The notes under the pieces: generated by a model
Database searches by the model: none
Told to the model about the DNA's origin: nothing
What the model saw: only the letters and a program-made list of their open reading frames with translations
In this document: in pieces, positions 36,313 through 44,768 of the stretch
Layout of the letters: each line of letters opens with the position of its first letter
Numbering within the stretch: position 1 is the stretch's first letter
Program-made: the position numbers and the translations under genes
Source: CATOSP01 sp965205385
GTDB taxonomy: Bacteria; Chloroflexota; Dehalococcoidia; Lucifugimonadales; UBA3495
Direction: 5' to 3'
NCBI GenBank assembly: GCA_965205385.1
Contig: CBDBGS010000007.1
Coordinates: 682,001-746,000, forward strand
DNA: 64,000 bases

Positions 36313-36813
36313 CTATGCGGTCCCTTGTTCTTCTTGACGGCGGCGTGTTTCCCGGCCGGTAATCAAATGCGTCGCCTCGTCCACGCTCATGCGGCCCACC
36401 GGTCCCGAGGCATACATTGCCCCCAGTACGACTCCTCCCCTGCCCAGAAGAAACTCGGCCGGTTGTATGAACCCGCCCCGGTCGTCGGACCACCACGCCC
36501 CCAGGGCACCGGCTTCCTCTTTGGTCACACCGTATCCGACAGGATAGCTCAGGCCCTTCCCGGCCATCTCCTTGGCATGGCCGAGATCGTCGACGCTCGC
36601 CGCCACCACGGTCACACCCAACTCGGAAAGCTGGGACTTGGAAGCTTCCCATTCGGCCAACTGCCGAGCACAATACGGTCACCAATGCCCACGGTAAAAG
36701 AGGAGGGCTGTATACCGGGACGGGGCCTGTTCGGGTAACGTGATCTGCCCGCCGTCGATCAGGTTTAGGGTCAGAGAAGGGACCCGTTCGCCCTGCTGCA
36801 GCTTGTCACCCAT
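36313..36813 (-). CDS. Peroxiredoxin-like (AhpC/TSA) protein, probable selenoprotein with UGA-encoded Sec45
   Basis: A thioredoxin-fold peroxiredoxin-like protein of about 166 residues. The frame reads LLFYRGHW-TGA-PYCARQLAEWEAS: the TGA (36681-36679) falls exactly where homologs have the first cysteine of the family's RGxWCPYC redox motif, giving U-P-Y-C. Downstream the frame stays intact for 121 codons with normal family features (LGVTVVAASVDDLGHAKEMA, YPVGYGVTKEEAGALGAWW). A hairpin of SECIS type follows the TGA. The ATG at 36813 (MGDKLQQGERVPSLTL) has GGGAGG seven bases upstream; readings starting at 36903 lack this. It is likely a thiol-dependent peroxidase or reductase using selenocysteine. 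The alternative is a point-mutated pseudogene. Confidence 0.78.
36653..36667 (-). promoter_or_regulatory. Candidate bacterial SECIS hairpin
   Basis: On the mRNA, 11 nt after the UGA, UCGGC pairs with GCCGA around the five-base loop AGUUG. A G at the second loop position and about 16-17 nt between UGA and loop agree with the published bacterial SECIS rules (short stem, G among the first two loop bases, spacing 16-37 nt). The hairpin is inside the coding region, as in other bacterial selenoprotein genes. Confidence 0.65.
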
Positions 36814-36962
36814 TGTATCCCTCCCGGGACGTGAATTCCCAGCGTTGATTTTCGTATGCCAGTCACCAGAACCCATGATACCCAGGCCGTGTAAATGGGG
36901 CAAGCGGAGCGCCGCTTTCGCTAGTGGTCAGTGGGGAGCCTAAAGAGGCCGAAGACGCAGGC

Positions 36963-37191
36963 GTAACTGTTCAGACTTGATGTGTCCTTCCTATTCCCAG
37001 CCCGTCATTCCGGGTCAAGCCCGGAATCCAGAAACCTTTGCAACCAGCAACGGTCACTATTATTGGCATTTCTGGATTCCCGCCTACGCGGGAATGACTG
37101 GTTGCGGCTGAGGGACATCGTTCGAGAATCATCTATGGAGATGCCCGATGTGGGATTCAGCCAATCCGCGTCCTCGAGTCTGAACAGCTAC
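36963..37191. mobile_element. MITE-like element, copy 1
   Basis: A 229-bp non-coding element with terminal inverted repeats: gtaactgttcagacttgatg at the left and, read inward from the right, gtagctgttcagactcgagg. Its interior carries two hairpins of the type attccgggtcaagcccggaat and attcccgcctacgcgggaat. The same ends and interior recur, inverted, at 61252-61626. No transposase is encoded. It lies between the selenoprotein gene and the hopanoid promoter. The rest of 36814-37348 has no supported gene. Confidence 0.85.
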
Positions 37192-37207
37192 ACGCAGGCT
37201 CCGTTGC

Positions 37208-37237
37208 TTGACACTCATCACGGGCTTTTGCTAGCAT
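37208..37237 (+). promoter_or_regulatory. Predicted promoter of the hopanoid operon
   Basis: TTGACA (37208-37213), an 18-bp spacer and TAGCAT (37232-37237), 111 bp before the prenyl synthase start. The hexamer pair matches the predicted sufB promoter. Confidence 0.55.
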
Positions 37238-37348
37238 TCGTCGCGTCGTGAGGCGATGTATCTCAAGAAGCACGCTGCGGAGTAAGCGTCCGCTCGATTC
37301 CAGCTAGCCACTGGGAGTTGAGAGGCTAGAGGTCCCGTAGAGAATTCC

Positions 37349-38395
37349 ATGGACACTGGGCCCACACTACCGGAGATGTTCGACAGGTACAAGGGCCTGG
37401 TCGAAGATGAGCTTACCCGCTGTGTGCCCGGTACGGACGAGGCTGGACCCTATCTCTTGCTCCGCTACCATCTCGGCTGGGTTGGCAGTGACGGCATCCC
37501 GGCCACGACTCCTCTCTCCCAAGGGAAAGCGCTGCGGCCAACGCTCTGCCTGTTCGCGTGTGAAGCCCTCCAGGAAGACCCCACCAGGGCGTTGCCGGCG
37601 GCGGCGGCGTTGGAGCTGATCCACAACTTTTCCCTGATCCATGACGACATCCAAGACATGGATGTGGAACGCCGCCATCAAGCGACGGTCTGGTCCATCT
37701 GGGGAATACCCAAAGCCCTGGTCGCGGGCAACGCTCTGCACACCATAGGAGACACCGCCCTGCTCGGCACTTCCCGGAACGAAGTCCCGGCGGACACAGT
37801 CCTCAGGGTTTCCCAGATTCTGACCGACAGCTACCTGGAGATGATCCAGGGCCAATGTCTCGACCTGGAGTTCGAGTCCAGCACCAAGATCGACACTGAA
37901 GACTATCTCCAGATGATCGCCTTCAAAACTGGTGCGCTGATTCGCAGCGGCCTGCAGATCGGGGCGATCCTGGCTACCGACGATGCGGAGGTCTACGATG
38001 CCTTCTCCAGGTTCGGGAACGGCCTGGGCCGGGCGTTTCAGATCAGGGATGACTACCTTGGCATTTGGGGGAACGAGTCCACCACCGGCAAGGCGGCGGG
38101 AAACGACATCCGCAGAAGGAAGAAATCTTTTCCGGTGGTGTATGCCTTCAGCGAGGCCAGGGGGCAGTCGCTGGCCGACCTGAACCGAATTTATAGCCGG
38201 GAGGAGCTGGACGACCGGGACGTGGAGCGGGTGCTGGAAGTGTTGGAGGAAGTGGGGGCGAGGGAGCAGTCGCAGGTCTTGACCGAAGCCAGCGCCGAAG
38301 ATGCCCTTGAAGCTCTTGGACCCGTGCCGCTGCCGGACTGGGCCAGGAAGGAAGCCGAAGACTTGATAGACTTTCTCTCTCGCAGGCAATACTGA
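37349..38395 (+). CDS. Polyprenyl (farnesyl/geranylgeranyl) diphosphate synthase
   Basis: A 348-residue trans-prenyltransferase. The first aspartate-rich motif is LIHDDIQDMDVERRHQATVW (97-116) and the second is FQIRDDYLGIWG (230-241), followed by the conserved lysine-rich KKSFPVVYAF. It condenses isopentenyl diphosphate with allylic diphosphates, most likely to farnesyl diphosphate, since squalene/phytoene synthase and squalene-hopene cyclase lie downstream. No clear ribosome site precedes the ATG. Its stop overlaps the hpnH start by one base (TGATG). Chain length (C15 or C20) cannot be read with certainty. Confidence 0.9.
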   Translation: MDTGPTLPEMFDRYKGLVEDELTRCVPGTDEAGPYLLLRYHLGWVGSDGIPATTPLSQGKALRPTLCLFACEALQEDPTRALPAAAALELIHNFSLIHDDIQDMDVERRHQATVWSIWGIPKALVAGNALHTIGDTALLGTSRNEVPADTVLRVSQILTDSYLEMIQGQCLDLEFESSTKIDTEDYLQMIAFKTGALIRSGLQIGAILATDDAEVYDAFSRFGNGLGRAFQIRDDYLGIWGNESTTGKAAGNDIRRRKKSFPVVYAFSEARGQSLADLNRIYSREELDDRDVERVLEVLEEVGAREQSQVLTEASAEDALEALGPVPLPDWARKEAEDLIDFLSRRQY

Positions 38396-39483
38396 TGACA
38401 AAATTGAAGACTAGGCCAAACTCGGATAACGGACCTATTCAGGCCGACCGCGCCCAACGGCCTCTGGAGCTATCGGTACGGCTCGCTTGGTACATCTTGA
38501 AAAACCGGGTGAAGGGCCGCAAGCGGTTCCCGCTGGTAACCATGCTCGAGCCCCTGGAGATGTGCAACCTGGCCTGTATCGGCTGCGGGCGCATCCGGGA
38601 ATACAAATCCGTCTTGGACAAGATAATGCCCGTGGACGAGGCGTTGAGCGCCGTCCGGGAGTCGGGAGCGCCGATTGTGTCAATCGCGGGCGGAGAGCCC
38701 ACGATTCACCCACGCATCGACGAGATCATCAATAAGTTGGTGGCGGAGAAGTATTTTGTCTTCTGCTGCACCAACGGGCTCTTGTTGGAGCGTATGCTCG
38801 ATAAGATTCCACCGTCCAAGTATTTCTGCTGGGTTGTCCACATGGACGGCATGGAGGAAAAACACGACGAGTCGGTTGCCAGAAAGGGCGTGTTCAAGCG
38901 CGCCGTTGAGGGCATCGGCCTGGCCCTTGAGCGAGGCTACCGGGTCTGCACGAACACCACGATCTTCCGCAACAGTGACGTGGAAGACCTGCGAGAGATG
39001 TTCCGCCTGGTCCGTGAGATAGGAGTCGAAGGCTCGATGATCTCTCCGGGTTACGATTTCGAGGACGCGCCGGACCAGGACCTTTTCCTGACCCGCCGCG
39101 AGTCGCGGACCATCTTCCAGAACTTGCTGGACCCGGCCCACACTGAAGGTATCAAGTTCTACAACAACCCTCTCTACCTCAACTTCCTGAAGGGTGACAG
39201 GGAATACCAATGCACCGCCTGGTCAAACCCGACCTACACGGTGATGGGATGGCGTAAGCCTTGCTACCCGCTGGCCGACGAGCATGTGCGGGACGTCAAC
39301 GAGCTGTACGACGCTGGCCTGTGGGACCGCTTCGGTGTCGGCAAAGACCCTCGCTGCGCCAACTGCATGATGCACTGCGGGTTCGAGTCGGCCACCATCT
39401 TCCAGGCCGTGACCACTCCCAAGGACTGGGCCACCCTTATCAAGTCCGGCGCCGCCCATAAGGGTGGGATCACCGCCGGGTAA
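38395..39483 (+). CDS. hpnH: Hopanoid radical SAM protein HpnH (adenosylhopane synthase)
   Basis: A 362-residue radical SAM enzyme with the cluster motif CNLACIGC (Cys57, Cys61, Cys64) and the family stretch PIVSIAGGEPTIHPRIDEII. A cysteine-rich C-terminus follows (CANCMMHCGFESATIFQA). HpnH joins the 5'-deoxyadenosyl group to diploptene, giving adenosylhopane, the first step of extended hopanoid side chains. Position after the prenyl synthase and before hpnG, hpnA and the cyclase supports this fully. Confidence 0.95.
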   Translation: MTKLKTRPNSDNGPIQADRAQRPLELSVRLAWYILKNRVKGRKRFPLVTMLEPLEMCNLACIGCGRIREYKSVLDKIMPVDEALSAVRESGAPIVSIAGGEPTIHPRIDEIINKLVAEKYFVFCCTNGLLLERMLDKIPPSKYFCWVVHMDGMEEKHDESVARKGVFKRAVEGIGLALERGYRVCTNTTIFRNSDVEDLREMFRLVREIGVEGSMISPGYDFEDAPDQDLFLTRRESRTIFQNLLDPAHTEGIKFYNNPLYLNFLKGDREYQCTAWSNPTYTVMGWRKPCYPLADEHVRDVNELYDAGLWDRFGVGKDPRCANCMMHCGFESATIFQAVTTPKDWATLIKSGAAHKGGITAG

Positions 39484-39496
39484 GGTCTGACACCCC

Positions 39497-40258
39497 GTGT
39501 TAGCAATTGTCGCCAGCATGGAGCACGAACTTGCCGGACCGCGCGCTTTGCTAACCCGGCAGGACGGCGCCAGTTTGGACCGTCCCGACCTTCATGTGAT
39601 AGGGATCGGGAAAGCCAACAGCCAATGGAACATCAGGGCGGTTTTGGAGCGTCATTCCCCGCAAGGTGAGTCAGGAAGCGTTGACGGACTGCTCTTATTG
39701 GGCTTCGCTGGAGCGGTTGACTCGTCCTTGGAGACGGGGCGCTTGGCACTTCCGAGTCAATTCCATCTCGACATCGACCCTCCCACCGAATCCAGGTCTG
39801 CTAGCGGTCCGATGCTTGAGCTGGGTCTAAGATGCGCCTCCGAATTGGGGATGCGGGCCTCCCAGGCCGGCTCGTTGACCGTCGATAGACTGATTGCGGC
39901 GGCCTCGGAGAAGTTGGAGTTGGCGCACCGCTACCCGGTGGATTCAGTCAACATGGAAGACTATTGGGTCGCCGAGGCCGCCGCTGAAGCTAGAGTGCCA
40001 TTCCTGTCGGCCCGCGTGATTCTCGACGTGGCTGGACAGGACCTTCCCGGTTACCTGTCGACGTTTTCACGTTCCCGTAGAAAGGCGGTCCTCGGGGCTC
40101 TCTGCAAGCCCTGGAGGGTCCCGACGCTGATTCGGGTCGGCCGTCAAATGCTCCAATGCCAGAGAGTCCTGACACGGTTCGCGATGTCCTATCTCGACCT
40201 GTGGGACCGGAACACGACTGCGGGCCAGGGGCCCGAAATCGCCGGAGCCGTGCGGTAA
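39497..40258 (+). CDS. hpnG: Adenosylhopane nucleosidase HpnG (phosphorylase-like)
   Basis: A 253-residue protein of the nucleoside phosphorylase/nucleosidase superfamily: GIGKANSQWN near the N-terminus, LLLLGFAGAVD, and the C-terminal substrate motif VDSVNMEDYWVAEAAAE. HpnG removes adenine from adenosylhopane, giving ribosylhopane. It starts with GTG at 39497, 13 bp after hpnH, and ends 14 bp before hpnA. The fold alone does not prove substrate, but its place between hpnH and hpnA does so well. Confidence 0.88.
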   Translation: MLAIVASMEHELAGPRALLTRQDGASLDRPDLHVIGIGKANSQWNIRAVLERHSPQGESGSVDGLLLLGFAGAVDSSLETGRLALPSQFHLDIDPPTESRSASGPMLELGLRCASELGMRASQAGSLTVDRLIAAASEKLELAHRYPVDSVNMEDYWVAEAAAEARVPFLSARVILDVAGQDLPGYLSTFSRSRRKAVLGALCKPWRVPTLIRVGRQMLQCQRVLTRFAMSYLDLWDRNTTAGQGPEIAGAVR

Positions 40259-40272
40259 CTCCTGAGAATCGG

Positions 40273-41271
40273 ATGAAGGTCCTGGTTACCGGCGCAACGG
40301 GGTTCATCGGGGGCAACCTGGCCAGGCTGCTCAGCAAACGCGGATACGAGGTTGGGGCGTTGGTCCGGCCTGGCGGCAACACATTAGCAATCGACGGCAC
40401 AGGGGTCGAGCAGACGTCCGGAGACATTCTCGACCCGGACTCAGTGCGCAGGGCCGTGAGAGGCTGCGAGGTCGTCTTTCACTGCGCCGCCTCGTACACC
40501 TTCTGGACGCGGGACCCAGGAATGGTCTACAGGACCAACGTCGAAGGGACGCGCAACGTGTTAGAGGCGGCAGCCAGGGAGCAGGTGTCCCGGACCGTAT
40601 ACACCAGCACCGTTTCCACCGTCGGGTATTCGGGATCGGGGCTGGCAAACGAGCAGTCGCCGGTGAATCAAGGCCACCTGGTGGGTCATTACAAACGGTC
40701 GAAATACCAGGCCGAACAGGTGGCTTTGGACATGGCCGCCCAGGGATTTCCGGTGGTTATAGTAAATCCAACCGCGCCGGTGGGGCCCTGGGACGTGAAA
40801 CCCACGCCTACAGGTAGGGTATTGGTCGATTTTCTCAAGAGAAAGATGCCGGCGTACCTGGAAACAGGGCTAAACCTGGTGGACGTGAGAGACGTCGCCG
40901 CAGGGCACATACTTGCGATGGAGAAAGGGAAGCCGGGTCACCGTTACCTGCTTGGCAATCAGAACGTGAGCCTGAAGGAGCTGTTTGCAATCCTCCAGCG
41001 CGTCACCGGACTGAAAGCGCCCCGGTTCAAGATGCCCTACTGGTTGGCCGTCGCAGCCGGATATGTGGACCAGGCGGTAGAAGGTAAGCTGATGGGGCGG
41101 GAACCACGGGTCCCCTTGGAAGGGGTGAGAATCGCGAAAGAGCCTATGTATGTCGATTGCGGTAAAGCCGTCAGGGAATTGGGCCAGCCCCAGAGTCCGC
41201 TTGAGGCCGCGTTGGAGAACGCGGTCAAGTGGTTCCGTGACTACGGTTACGCCCCGGCGCGGGTCGCATGA
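40273..41271 (+). CDS. hpnA: Hopanoid-associated NAD-dependent sugar epimerase HpnA
   Basis: A 332-residue extended short-chain dehydrogenase: the Rossmann motif VTGATGFIGGNLARLL at the N-terminus, an SSTVSTVGYSG-like active region (YTSTVSTVGYSG) and catalytic YKRSK (HYKRSKYQAEQ). HpnA is the hopanoid-cluster epimerase/dehydrogenase thought to act on the sugar-derived side chain. I chose the ATG at 40273 since the Rossmann strand begins there; the frame from 40156 overlaps hpnG. Its stop overlaps the cyclase start (ATGA). Confidence 0.9.
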   Translation: MKVLVTGATGFIGGNLARLLSKRGYEVGALVRPGGNTLAIDGTGVEQTSGDILDPDSVRRAVRGCEVVFHCAASYTFWTRDPGMVYRTNVEGTRNVLEAAAREQVSRTVYTSTVSTVGYSGSGLANEQSPVNQGHLVGHYKRSKYQAEQVALDMAAQGFPVVIVNPTAPVGPWDVKPTPTGRVLVDFLKRKMPAYLETGLNLVDVRDVAAGHILAMEKGKPGHRYLLGNQNVSLKELFAILQRVTGLKAPRFKMPYWLAVAAGYVDQAVEGKLMGREPRVPLEGVRIAKEPMYVDCGKAVRELGQPQSPLEAALENAVKWFRDYGYAPARVA

Positions 41272-43361
41272 AATTGAACGGCAGCCAGCACGATAGCAGC
41301 GCCGCTCATGCCGGGGACAAGTTGCGGGTTGCGCTGCGCGGCGCTATCAGCCGGTCGCAGGGGTTCTTCCGCGCCAACCAGTATGGCGACGGCTATTGGT
41401 GGGGGCGGCTGGAGTCGAACCCCACGATGGAAGCCGAATACCTGATGTTGTCCCTGTTCCTCGGCAAGAAGAATACGGAACGATGGGATAAGATCCTGCG
41501 TTCCATCCTGAACGCCCAGCGGGAAGACGGCTCCTGGGGCCTTTACTACGGCGCTCCGGGAGACTTGAGCACGTCGGTAGAATGCTATTTCGCGTTGAAG
41601 CTGGCTGGGGTCCCGGCCGATTCCGGGGAGATGACCAGAGCGCGAGGGTTCATCCTTTCGCGGGGTGGGATTCCGGGAGCGCGGGTGTTCACCAAAATTT
41701 GGCTGGCCCTGTTCGGTCAATGGGACTGGAGGGGCCTGCCCCACATGCCGCCGGAAATGATCCTGGTGCCGCCCTACCTGCCCTTTAGCGTCTACGACTT
41801 CGCAAGTTGGGCGCGGCCCACGGTAGTGCCGATGCTCATCCTTCTGAGCCGTCACCCAACCTGCCCGGTCCCGGAATGGGCCAACCTGGACGAGTTGTTC
41901 CCACAACCCCGCCAGGAGACAGACTACTCTCTGCCAAAACCCCGTTGCGGCTGGGGTTGGGCCAAGTGCCTCTATCTCCTCAACCGGGCCCTGGGGTTAT
42001 ACCAACTGCTCCCGATCCACCCCTTCCGCCGGACCGCTGAACGCAAGGTCGTGGACTGGATTCTTTCTCACCAGGAGGCCAACGGAGGTTGGGCCGGTAT
42101 TCAACCACCGTGGGTCTACTCCCTGATCGCCCTGCACCACATGGGATTCTCTTCCGACCATGAGGTAATTGAAAAGGGGTTCAATGGGCTGAACGACCAC
42201 GTCGTTGAGGACGCGGAGACCCTGTTCCTCCAAGGCTGCATCTCCCCGGTGTGGGATACATGCCTTGCCCAGATTGCTTTGCTGGACTCGGGAATCAACC
42301 CCGACGATCCTATTGTCCAGAAGTCGACCCGCTGGTTGATGGACCAACAAATTCTGGAGCCGGGCGACTGGCAGGTCAGGGCCAAGCATGTCGAACCGGG
42401 CGGATGGGCCTTCGAGTTTAACAACGACCAGTACCCCGACATCGACGATACCGCCGAAGTCATCATGGCCTTGGATTTGGCCCGGTTGGAACCCGAAGAG
42501 GAGCCCCGCCGGGAGGAATCCATTAGGAGGGGCGTGAACTGGGTGTTGGCCCTCCAGAGCAACAACGGGGGATGGGGCGCGTTCGACAAAAACAACAACC
42601 ACACATACATTAGCAGGCTCCCTTTCTCCGATTTTGGCGAGGTGTTGGACCCCAGCAGCGTTGACGTAACGGCCCACATCCTGGAGATGCTTGGAAAGCT
42701 GGGATATCAGCGAGACTTCCCAGCGGCCCGCCGGGCATACGAATACATCCGGCGGGAGCAGGAAGAAGACGGATCATGGTTTGGCCGTTGGGGAGTCAAT
42801 CACGTCTACGGCGTGGGCGCGGTCTTGCCTGCGCTTGCCGCCGTGAACGAGCGGACCGGCCAGCCCTACATCCGCCGCGCCGTGGACTGGTTGCTGTCCC
42901 ACCAAAACGACGACGGCGGCTGGGGAGAGAGCTGCGGCTCCTACGTGGACCCTTCGCTGCGGGGGGTGGGACCCAGCACAGCCTCTCAGACCGCTTGGGC
43001 GCTCATGGCATTGATGGCTGCGGGAGAACACGAACATCCGGCTCTCCACCGGGGGGCGGGTTACCTCACACAGACCCAGAACCAAGACGGCTCTTGGGAC
43101 GAACCCTACTTCACTGGAACTGGGTTTCCAGGCTACCGGCAAGGGGAGCCGCCGAAGCGGATGCCGGGGCCCGGCGAGTTCGGTTTTCAAGGGCTGGATA
43201 TGCCCGCCGGGTTCATGATCAATTACCACATGTACCGTAACTATTGGCCGCTGATGGCGCTGGGACGGTATTCCAGGCTGTTGCGTTCCCAGGACGGCCC
43301 TCAGGAGCATAGCGCGGGCGCGAATCAGGGAATAGCCTCGCCAACGAAGGGAATCCATTAA
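41268..43361 (+). CDS. shc: Squalene-hopene cyclase
   Basis: A 697-residue squalene-hopene cyclase. The protonating DXDD motif is DIDDTAEV (391-398), and many QW repeats (QREDGSWG, QEANGGWAG, QSNNGGWGAFD, QNDDGGWGES, QNQDGSWDEPYF) stabilise the alpha-barrel. The C-terminal 'FTGTGFPGYRQGEPP...MINYHMYRNYWPLMALGRY' is typical. It converts squalene to hopene/diplopterol in the membrane. It is coupled to hpnA by a 4-bp overlap. Length is slightly above the usual 630-680 because of a longer C-terminal tail. Confidence 0.97.
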   Translation: MKLNGSQHDSSAAHAGDKLRVALRGAISRSQGFFRANQYGDGYWWGRLESNPTMEAEYLMLSLFLGKKNTERWDKILRSILNAQREDGSWGLYYGAPGDLSTSVECYFALKLAGVPADSGEMTRARGFILSRGGIPGARVFTKIWLALFGQWDWRGLPHMPPEMILVPPYLPFSVYDFASWARPTVVPMLILLSRHPTCPVPEWANLDELFPQPRQETDYSLPKPRCGWGWAKCLYLLNRALGLYQLLPIHPFRRTAERKVVDWILSHQEANGGWAGIQPPWVYSLIALHHMGFSSDHEVIEKGFNGLNDHVVEDAETLFLQGCISPVWDTCLAQIALLDSGINPDDPIVQKSTRWLMDQQILEPGDWQVRAKHVEPGGWAFEFNNDQYPDIDDTAEVIMALDLARLEPEEEPRREESIRRGVNWVLALQSNNGGWGAFDKNNNHTYISRLPFSDFGEVLDPSSVDVTAHILEMLGKLGYQRDFPAARRAYEYIRREQEEDGSWFGRWGVNHVYGVGAVLPALAAVNERTGQPYIRRAVDWLLSHQNDDGGWGESCGSYVDPSLRGVGPSTASQTAWALMALMAAGEHEHPALHRGAGYLTQTQNQDGSWDEPYFTGTGFPGYRQGEPPKRMPGPGEFGFQGLDMPAGFMINYHMYRNYWPLMALGRYSRLLRSQDGPQEHSAGANQGIASPTKGIH

Positions 43362-43362
43362 T

Positions 43363-43806
43363 ATGAAAACGAAGTCTTTTTGCCTCCAGATAAACACCGA
43401 GCAGGCCCCACAGTTCATAGACATCACCGACTGGGTGTCCGAATGCGTGTCAGAGTCGGGAGTCTGCAACGGGTTCGTCGTCGTGTATTCCAAACACACC
43501 ACGGCGGCGGTCAAAATCAACGAAAACGAGCCGCTGCTTCTGGAGGACATGAAGAACTTCCTGGAGAAAATCTCCCCGCGCCACGCGGGGTACCGGCACA
43601 ACGATTTCAGCGTCCGGACGGTCAACATGACCGAAGAGGAGTCGCCCAACGCTCACGCCCACCTTCAGCATCTAGTCATGGGCACCAGCGAGACCGTACC
43701 GATCATCGATGGTATGATGCAGTTCGGACCCTGGCAGAGCGTCTTCTTCGTCGAGTTGGACCATCCGCGGGCCAGGGAAGTGATGGCCCAGGTAGTCGGC
43801 GAATAG
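43363..43806 (+). CDS. yjbQ: YjbQ family protein (secondary thiamine-phosphate synthase-like)
   Basis: A 147-residue YjbQ/UPF0047 protein with the family's signature stretches VVYSKHTTAAVKINENEPLLLEDM, 'NAHAHLQHLVMGTSETVPIIDG' and 'GPWQSVFFVELDHPRAREV'. Conserved histidines (HTTAA; NAHAHL) form a probable metal site. Family members have a weak thiamine-phosphate synthase activity; the real role is uncertain. It begins 1 bp after the cyclase stops and precedes the squalene/phytoene synthase, so it is transcribed with hopanoid genes. Confidence 0.92.
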   Translation: MKTKSFCLQINTEQAPQFIDITDWVSECVSESGVCNGFVVVYSKHTTAAVKINENEPLLLEDMKNFLEKISPRHAGYRHNDFSVRTVNMTEEESPNAHAHLQHLVMGTSETVPIIDGMMQFGPWQSVFFVELDHPRAREVMAQVVGE

Positions 43807-43838
43807 AACAACCTCATGTGGCAGGAGAGGGCGGTGTC

Positions 43839-44705
43839 GTGACCGACCTTGAGCTAGGCTACGAAGAAGGCCGGGCCGTAACCCGCCGCGAAGCCAAGAA
43901 TTTTTACTACGCGATATTGACCTTGCCCGCCGCGCAACGCCGCGCCATCTGCGTGGCCTATGCCTTCTGTCGCTATTGCGACGACGCCGTAGACGCCGAG
44001 ACTTCCACCGAAGAGAAGCTGTCCCGGCTTGCCCAGCTCCAAAGAAGCCTCGACGGAGCATATTCCGGCGAGTCCGACACCTCCCTGTCTCTGGCATTGG
44101 CGGACGTTGCCAGGACCTACGACGTACCTCAAGAATATTTCAACGAACTGCTCCGGGGCATGGAGCGGGACCTGGTGCAATACCGTTACCGGGACTTCGA
44201 AGACCTCCGCGAATACTGCTACCAAGTGGCCTCGGTGGTGGGCCTGATATGCCTCCAAATATTCGGATACAAGTACCCCGGCGCGAAGGCTCACGCGATA
44301 GACCTGGGGATCGCCATGCAGTTGACCAACATCGCCCGGGACGTGGGAGAAGACCTGGAATTTGGCAGGATCTATTTGCCCCAGGACGAAATCGCCCGCT
44401 TCGGCTACTCGGAAGAGGAGATGAGGCAGGGTATAGTGAACGAGGCCTTCTTCAACCTGATGACGTTCCAGGCCCAACGTGCCAGGAGTTATTTCAAGAG
44501 CGGCTTCAAACTCCTGCCCTACCTGCCACCCCGGACCCGGGCCTGTCCCGCGGTCCTGGGTCAGGTCTACAGCAAACTGCTCGAACACATCGAGGCTTCC
44601 GGGTTCGACGTGCTGCATCGGCGGATCTCCCTGACCACGCCGGTCAAGGTGCGTGTCCTGGCCCAGACCTGGTTGACCACTATCCTCCCCCTTGGCAACA
44701 GGTAG
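43839..44705 (+). CDS. Squalene/phytoene synthase family protein
   Basis: A 288-residue head-to-head prenyl condensing enzyme. The two aspartate-rich motifs are AFCRYCDDAVDAE and DVGEDLEFGRIYLPQDE, with TNIARD before the second. In this cluster it should make squalene (or presqualene diphosphate/hydroxysqualene, as HpnC/HpnD do) for the cyclase. The start is the GTG at 43839 (VTDLELGYEE), preceded by AGGAGAGGG; there is no suitable ATG. HpnE and a second condensing enzyme are not in the window, so either this single protein makes squalene or the rest is elsewhere. Confidence 0.88.
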   Translation: MTDLELGYEEGRAVTRREAKNFYYAILTLPAAQRRAICVAYAFCRYCDDAVDAETSTEEKLSRLAQLQRSLDGAYSGESDTSLSLALADVARTYDVPQEYFNELLRGMERDLVQYRYRDFEDLREYCYQVASVVGLICLQIFGYKYPGAKAHAIDLGIAMQLTNIARDVGEDLEFGRIYLPQDEIARFGYSEEEMRQGIVNEAFFNLMTFQAQRARSYFKSGFKLLPYLPPRTRACPAVLGQVYSKLLEHIEASGFDVLHRRISLTTPVKVRVLAQTWLTTILPLGNR

Positions 44706-44768
44706 CCGTGACCGGCGGAGTTTTCCCCTGTCTTACGTTCTGGCCCATCTCCGGGAGCAGAACCTGAA

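Noticed and set aside
37367..38401. Minus-strand reading frame of 344 codons over the prenyl synthase
   Set aside because: Mirror of a clearly real gene with both aspartate-rich motifs; no domain in the antisense product.
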